Assembly: GCA_030141605.1 (NCBI GenBank)
Contig: JAQGDQ010000046.1
Span: 826,501-890,500, forward strand
Direction of reading: 5' to 3'
Source: Tubiluchus corallicola
Taxonomy: Eukaryota > Priapulida > Priapulimorpha > Priapulimorphida > Tubiluchidae
DNA: 64,000 nt
Shown here: piece after piece, positions 61,901-64,000 of the stretch
Layout of the letters: each line of letters starts with the position of its first letter
Position numbering within the stretch: the stretch's first letter is position 1
Notes under the pieces: generated by a model
Database searches by the model: none
The model's input: the letters and a program-made list of their open reading frames with translations, nothing else
Told to the model about the DNA's origin: nothing
Program-made: the position numbers and the translations under genes

Positions 61901-62504
61901 TGACATGAAGTGAAGAAAGATGAGTGAACCATATAAGATGGATGAAACTTAACAACATAATAATGGGGAGATGTCCTTTGTTGTGATAGCAGGAGCAAAG
62001 AAACTCAGAACCCATTGATAAATTTTGTGAATTTTAAAGCATAGTGTTGTTGTAACTCTAACCTCCATAAACTGTAAAATGATTCTGAAAAGACAGAGCA
62101 AGAGACAGAAGTGATATTGTGCATATCAAATTGTATTCAAGTATTTTGTGTCATCTGATTTACAAGTGCTTGTTTATGAATATAAATATGTTTGGTATTT
62201 AAACCAAACTGTTGTTTAGTGTTTAGAGTTTACTTGACTAAACTGTACCACTTTACAAACAGGTTCTAGTATTCAAGTTTTTTTCTTTTTCATTAGGTTC
62301 AAAAGGAGCACTATCTGAATTACCGCCGCGTTGTGCATAATGACTCGGTTGATGTTTTTCGTGCTAGAAAGCTGAAAGAGGAGCAGCATCGTGCCACTAA
62401 CGTCTTAGAACCTGCAGTTGGACCAACCCCGTTTTCTGAGATGCCTAGTGCAGCAGCTATTGCTATGGCAACTGCTATAAATCGAAGTCAGCAACCATCG
62501 CAAG
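49150..62504 (+). CDS. NUP58: Nucleoporin NUP58 (p58/p45, NUPL1), partial, 9 exons
   Basis: The coding sequence joins 49150-49219, 50476-51180, 54479-54626, 55302-55367, 57339-57513, 59281-59360, 59651-59769, 60978-61060 and 62297-62504. All borders are GT/AG and phases agree, giving 551 residues. Residues 1-300 are an FG domain rich in Gly, Thr, Ser and Ala, with 15 FG dipeptides and a recurring APTLGF unit; GLGGVD marks its end. Residues about 330-490 form the helical coiled-coil region, with QKEVKEQIARMSSRP, ELRNAEVAQRTKDTPPGLQY and ITPQ matching vertebrate NUP58. GPTPFS is at 524-529. NUP58 pairs with NUP62 and NUP54 in the central channel of the nuclear pore and binds transport receptors through its FG repeats. 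The C-terminal FG tail (about 100 residues in vertebrates) is not found before 64000. The start ATG follows a possible 5'UTR acceptor (CTTTTGCAG) at 49125. Confidence 0.96.
49220..50475 (+). other. NUP58: NUP58 intron 1
   Basis: A 1.26-kb intron with a CTG/TTG trinucleotide tract in its middle; nothing else recognisable. Confidence 0.88.
49908..50035 (+). repeat. NUP58: TTG/CTG trinucleotide repeat
   Basis: About 42 units: TTG/GTT on the left, a pure CTG run of about 11 units near 49959-49992, mixed TTG-CTG units, then TTG and ATT. It lies about 440 bp before the FG-repeat exon. Confidence 0.97.
50476..51180 (+). CDS. NUP58: NUP58 exon 2 (FG-repeat exon)
   Basis: This 705-bp exon encodes residues 24-258 and contains 14 FG dipeptides, mostly GFG or SFG, spaced by Ser/Thr/Gly/Ala-rich linkers. 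APTLGF or close variants occur at least four times in its middle part, suggesting growth by internal duplication. The acceptor is TTATACAG and the donor TTGA|GTAAGC; it enters and leaves in phase 1. Confidence 0.96.
51181..54478 (+). other. NUP58: NUP58 intron 2, hosts the nested GPCR
   Basis: A 3.3-kb intron. An intronless receptor gene lies antisense at 52150-53250. Outside it, the intron is AT-rich with a short AT run at 51986-52006. Confidence 0.93.
52150..53250 (-). CDS. Class A (rhodopsin-like) GPCR, intronless, orphan
   Basis: A single 366-residue frame with seven hydrophobic segments. Landmarks by residue: GN at 34-35 in helix 1, LAD at 61-63 in helix 2, a likely disulfide between Cys88 and Cys165, ERY at 112-114 in place of DRY, Trp140 in helix 4, SWFP at 244-247 in helix 6, and NIFVY at 287-291 in place of NPxxY. 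N4-N5-T6 is a possible N-glycosylation site. The ISNSLMN...YAF.I.DFR pattern at the end of helix 7 is reminiscent of adenosine-receptor-like and melanocortin-like amine/lipid-type receptors, but the ligand cannot be assigned. The 70-residue cytoplasmic tail is Ser-rich. The gene lies antisense in NUP58 intron 2. Start ATG at 53250 and stop TAG at 52150 frame a receptor of normal length, so I judge it functional rather than a pseudogene. Confidence 0.92.
   Translation of the reverse strand: MYSNNTACVDPLDNLEENIQISLSIILGAAIITGNSCVVIIILRTKKLHSVTFRYIASLGLADLTAGIGLMLLVFTELFGWTCDIGICAAAMGVLSLSITASVGLYGAISVERYICIVYPLRRHSIITNKKVIISEVGIWSVSLTLSIMGASIYYADGQTGNHDCLYFEGSFGIFALICDILRASFIFPTIIFCYTKIVQAAIRQRQLIRNSIPHNLDVDSYHLENSLKLVKAITLTVGLFIVSWFPFFIASLLYRICDEIDDCAFTMEITNFSYFYLLGISNSLMNIFVYAFKIKDFRDALKTECKNLITKIKIWKCANFSDKCDRAMSSSRPLLVSTISKSESRDIREVPEQHNSYYTETSFKL
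54479..54626 (+). CDS. NUP58: NUP58 exon 3
   Basis: It continues the split Ser codon and encodes ISFGAGGSTLAGLGATVGTT then GGGMASKGLGGVDINKQVTT and AVTSSTGK, ending in phase 2. The KGLGGVD block matches GLGGID of vertebrate NUP58 just before the coiled coil. Confidence 0.95.
55302..55367 (+). CDS. NUP58: NUP58 exon 4
   Basis: This 66-bp exon encodes ENKALKDTALPKEMLETVEE then L and two bases of a Lys codon, leading into the first helix. It corresponds to the 'SKALKDENLPPVICQDVENL' stretch of the human protein. Confidence 0.93.
55368..57338 (+). other. NUP58: NUP58 intron 4
   Basis: A 2.0-kb intron containing a complete 701-bp inverted-repeat element flanked by TA. Confidence 0.9.
56379..57079 (+). 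mobile_element. NUP58: pogo/Tigger-like MITE, 701 bp, TA-flanked
   Basis: The left end CAGTTGGCGCCGCTTAATAG continues ACTC; the reverse complement of the right end is CAGTAGGTGCCGCTTAATAG then ACTC. The 24-bp terminal repeats differ at two positions and each is flanked by TA, the target site of the Tc1/mariner superfamily. ATTAACCGA-type sequence just inside the ends recalls pogo/Tigger elements. Near the right end five GAGTCxATTx decamers occur. No transposase frame is present. Confidence 0.88.
57339..57513 (+). CDS. NUP58: NUP58 exon 5 (coiled coil)
   Basis: It encodes KYVKSQKEVKEQIARMSSRP, then LYKVEEDLLGLSRILGVVAN and GLQQNAAAVEKLKHNTAQ. The VK.QK.V.E.I.RMSS and ANG.Q.N.....KLK..TAQ patterns are conserved. 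It ends in phase 0. Confidence 0.96.
57514..59280 (+). other. NUP58: NUP58 intron 5
   Basis: A 1.8-kb intron with a 192-bp inverted-repeat element; no exon or gene otherwise. Confidence 0.88.
58452..58643 (+). mobile_element. NUP58: Short MITE with GGCACGTTCAGA termini (192 bp)
   Basis: ATGGCACGTTCAGA at 58452-58465 is exactly complementary to TCTGAACGTGCCAT at 58630-58643. Inside, AACTT(G)/CAAGTT and TCTCTC/GAGAGA words repeat in both directions, so the element can fold on itself, and GTATGAATGGTTTGGCAACTT and GTGTGAATGGCTTGGCAACT are tandem copies. The outer AT on each end could be part of the repeat or a 2-bp target duplication. Superfamily not assigned. Confidence 0.83.
59281..59360 (+). 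CDS. NUP58: NUP58 exon 6
   Basis: It encodes ELRNAEVAQRTKDTPPGLQY then DNIAPA plus two bases. The EL.NAE.A.RT..TPPGLQ block is a near-diagnostic signature of NUP58. Acceptor is TTGTTTTCAG. Confidence 0.97.
59651..59769 (+). CDS. NUP58: NUP58 exon 7
   Basis: It encodes YFQRLVQQFENRMQNYRQQI then QLMEHHLTLLSESSAITPQ plus one base. YF..LVQQFE.....YRQQIE..E.HL and ITPQ are conserved with vertebrates. Confidence 0.97.
60978..61060 (+). CDS. NUP58: NUP58 exon 8
   Basis: It completes a Glu codon and encodes LLQVIHRIHDSFIGLAAHLY then AVHEAVK, equivalent to the '..MQKIYQTFVALAAQLQSIHENVK' helix. It ends in phase 0 at GTATGA. Confidence 0.94.
61061..62296 (+). other. NUP58: NUP58 intron 8
   Basis: A 1.2-kb AT-rich intron. 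I see no repeat, mobile element or additional exon in it. Confidence 0.85.
62297..62504 (+). CDS. NUP58: NUP58 exon 9 (last exon seen)
   Basis: It encodes VQKEHYLNYRRVVHNDSVDV, then FRARKLKEEQHRATNVLEPA, VGPTPFSEMPSAAAIAMATA and INRSQQPSQ plus one base. YL.YR......DVF..R and GPTPFS.MP.AAA.AMA match the family. If the donor CAAG|GTTTGC were skipped, the frame would run on to a stop near 62620. Confidence 0.95.
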
Positions 62505-64000
62505 GTTTGCTAAATTTTTATTTCAAAGTGTTTTTACTATACAAAATCATTTGTAGAGCAAAACTGAAAAGTCATCCTACATTCATTTTTCTTATGAGTT
62601 ACAAAGTCTTAAATACTTAAAAATTTCTGTTTTTTTGTTGGCATTTAACCTTGTTTAGCATACTAACATTGCTGTATACTACTCACCAAGTGCTGTTATC
62701 ATTAGCAAAGTGATTTAAGTCAGTTAGGCAAAATAACTTATTTGAATGGATTATACCTGAATTTGGATAGATAACCATTACTAAAGTTGGAACAAATTTA
62801 TGTTTCAGACAAATCAATAAACGAAAAAGTAAACAAAGCAAAGATTTGACAGTAAATAGTAATATTTGTTCAGTATTATTAGAAAAAATTTTACATTTCT
62901 GATTTGCTAAAATGCGACATATAATTTTGCAGTATAACAGCAATACAATATTTCTATTGTACGCTTCTTCTAAATCTAAACTGTGGATGTAAACCGTTCA
63001 AATCATATTAATTGGTTAATTATATAGCACTAAACTGATCCATGCTTCTACATTGTAGTATAATTGCTGTAATGAATTCCTGTTGGTTAAGTGAGATTTG
63101 TAACTGTACAAGTGTAGTCAAGTTGCTGCAGTTGAAAAATTGAAATATTTTTTGTCTTAAATATTTACAGTAGCAGTGGTGAATTGGTTCAAGTGAAAAT
63201 ATCAGCAATTAACTGTAACCTTATAAGTTGCCTCAGTCTGCCTTTAAGTGATAAAAAACCAGCAGTATTCCAGCAAAGTGAGAATTGTATTCATAAACAT
63301 AATGCAAGCAAAAATAATAAACAAAGCAGTTTTACATAAAAAGTAAGAAACATTACCTGAGCATTCAGGAGAATTTCAGTAGTGTCGCACTTGGCTCATA
63401 AGTCTGCTGTAGCGATTTTACGCCTACACATCTTGCTCTTTTCAATGCATACCCATGCAACACTTTTAAACCTCTGTTCTAGAACCTGCATGATAGGAAA
63501 AGTAAATGGCGTAAAGCTTCAATTTTATATTTAAAAAATTTCAATTGCTTTTACCGTAGTGATGGTACGAATATGGAATTTGCTAGAATGTCGAATACGA
63601 GTAATTAACAAACATTTCATTTCAGAAAAAATGATCGTCAAATAATCTTTGAACAGATAGATGAATCAAATTTAAAAACTACAGATGCAATATGACGTAC
63701 TTGTAGCCGCAAAGCAAAAACGAAATCTAGAATCTCTTTGTGCCATGATAGATCATTATTTGCTAATACAGTTTTCTTTCAAATACTTCAATTTTACTAT
63801 TTCCGAATAGAAATACCTTTAAATAGTCAGGGAAAACTCGAATACAGTATTACGATTTTCGACCAATTCACGAACATTCGTCCCATTGCTAGTTTGCCAC
63901 AAGGTGAACCCCATTGATCGATCATTTTCAGTAAAAATAAAAAATCAAATTAGTGAGAAATGTATGAAACACCTGCCTGTGTTCTGTTTCAGATTAGTGC
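62505..64000 (+). other. NUP58: NUP58 intron 9 (runs to window edge)
   Basis: About 1.5 kb of AT-rich sequence with no FG-coding exon. A pyrimidine-AG (CTGTTTCAG) ends at 63992, eight bases before the edge. If used, the joined frame would read one Asp and then TAG, so it is either not a NUP58 acceptor or gives a short isoform. Confidence 0.7.

Overview
This is a non-compact, AT-rich animal genome window. Coding exons are separated by long introns with GT/AG borders, transposon relics are abundant, and one gene is a seven-transmembrane receptor of the rhodopsin class, which points to Metazoa. The mix of hAT, pogo-like, CR1/Jockey-like and 5S-rRNA-derived repeats suits an invertebrate. I cannot fix the phylum from the sequence alone.

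Three protein-coding genes can be supported. (1) Positions 1-28518, minus strand: a myotubularin-related phosphoinositide 3-phosphatase of the MTMR6/7/8 type. I assembled 14 coding exons from the initiator ATG at 28518 down to an exon that runs off the left edge; phases agree at every junction and the protein so far is about 545 residues, with an intact HCSDGWDRT active site. (2) Positions 49150-62504, plus strand: the nucleoporin NUP58 (p58/p45, NUPL1), nine coding exons and about 551 residues, with an FG-repeat exon, the coiled-coil core and the GPTPFS motif; the C-terminal end is beyond the right edge. (3) Positions 52150-53250, minus strand: an intronless class A GPCR nested antisense in intron 2 of NUP58.

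The two host genes are divergently arranged and separated by about 20.6 kb without a recognisable cellular gene. That gap contains a truncated LINE (about 33.3-35.0 kb), a nearly full-length but dead LINE with ORF1 and endonuclease/RT ORF2 (about 36.9-40.9 kb), several old local duplications and simple repeats.

The introns hold more mobile DNA. In the MTMR gene: a hAT transposase relic with DUF4371 similarity (about 1.74-2.3 kb), a four-copy 154-bp tandem repeat (10.4-11.0 kb), a hAT-like non-autonomous element with a decayed 8-bp target duplication (13739-14759), an adjoining LINE 3' remnant, and a 5S-rRNA-like segment suggesting a SINE3-type element (about 28.1-28.2 kb). In NUP58: a CTG/TTG trinucleotide tract, a 701-bp TA-flanked pogo-like MITE (56379-57079) and a short MITE ending in GGCACGTTCAGA (58452-58643).

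I saw no CRISPR array, operon, functional rRNA or convincing tRNA gene. The three genes have no obvious joint pathway: one is a membrane-lipid phosphatase, one a nuclear pore component, one a surface receptor. The strongest items for follow-up are the nested receptor with its altered NPxxY motif, the 40-residue N-terminal extension of the phosphatase, and the 5S-derived repeat.
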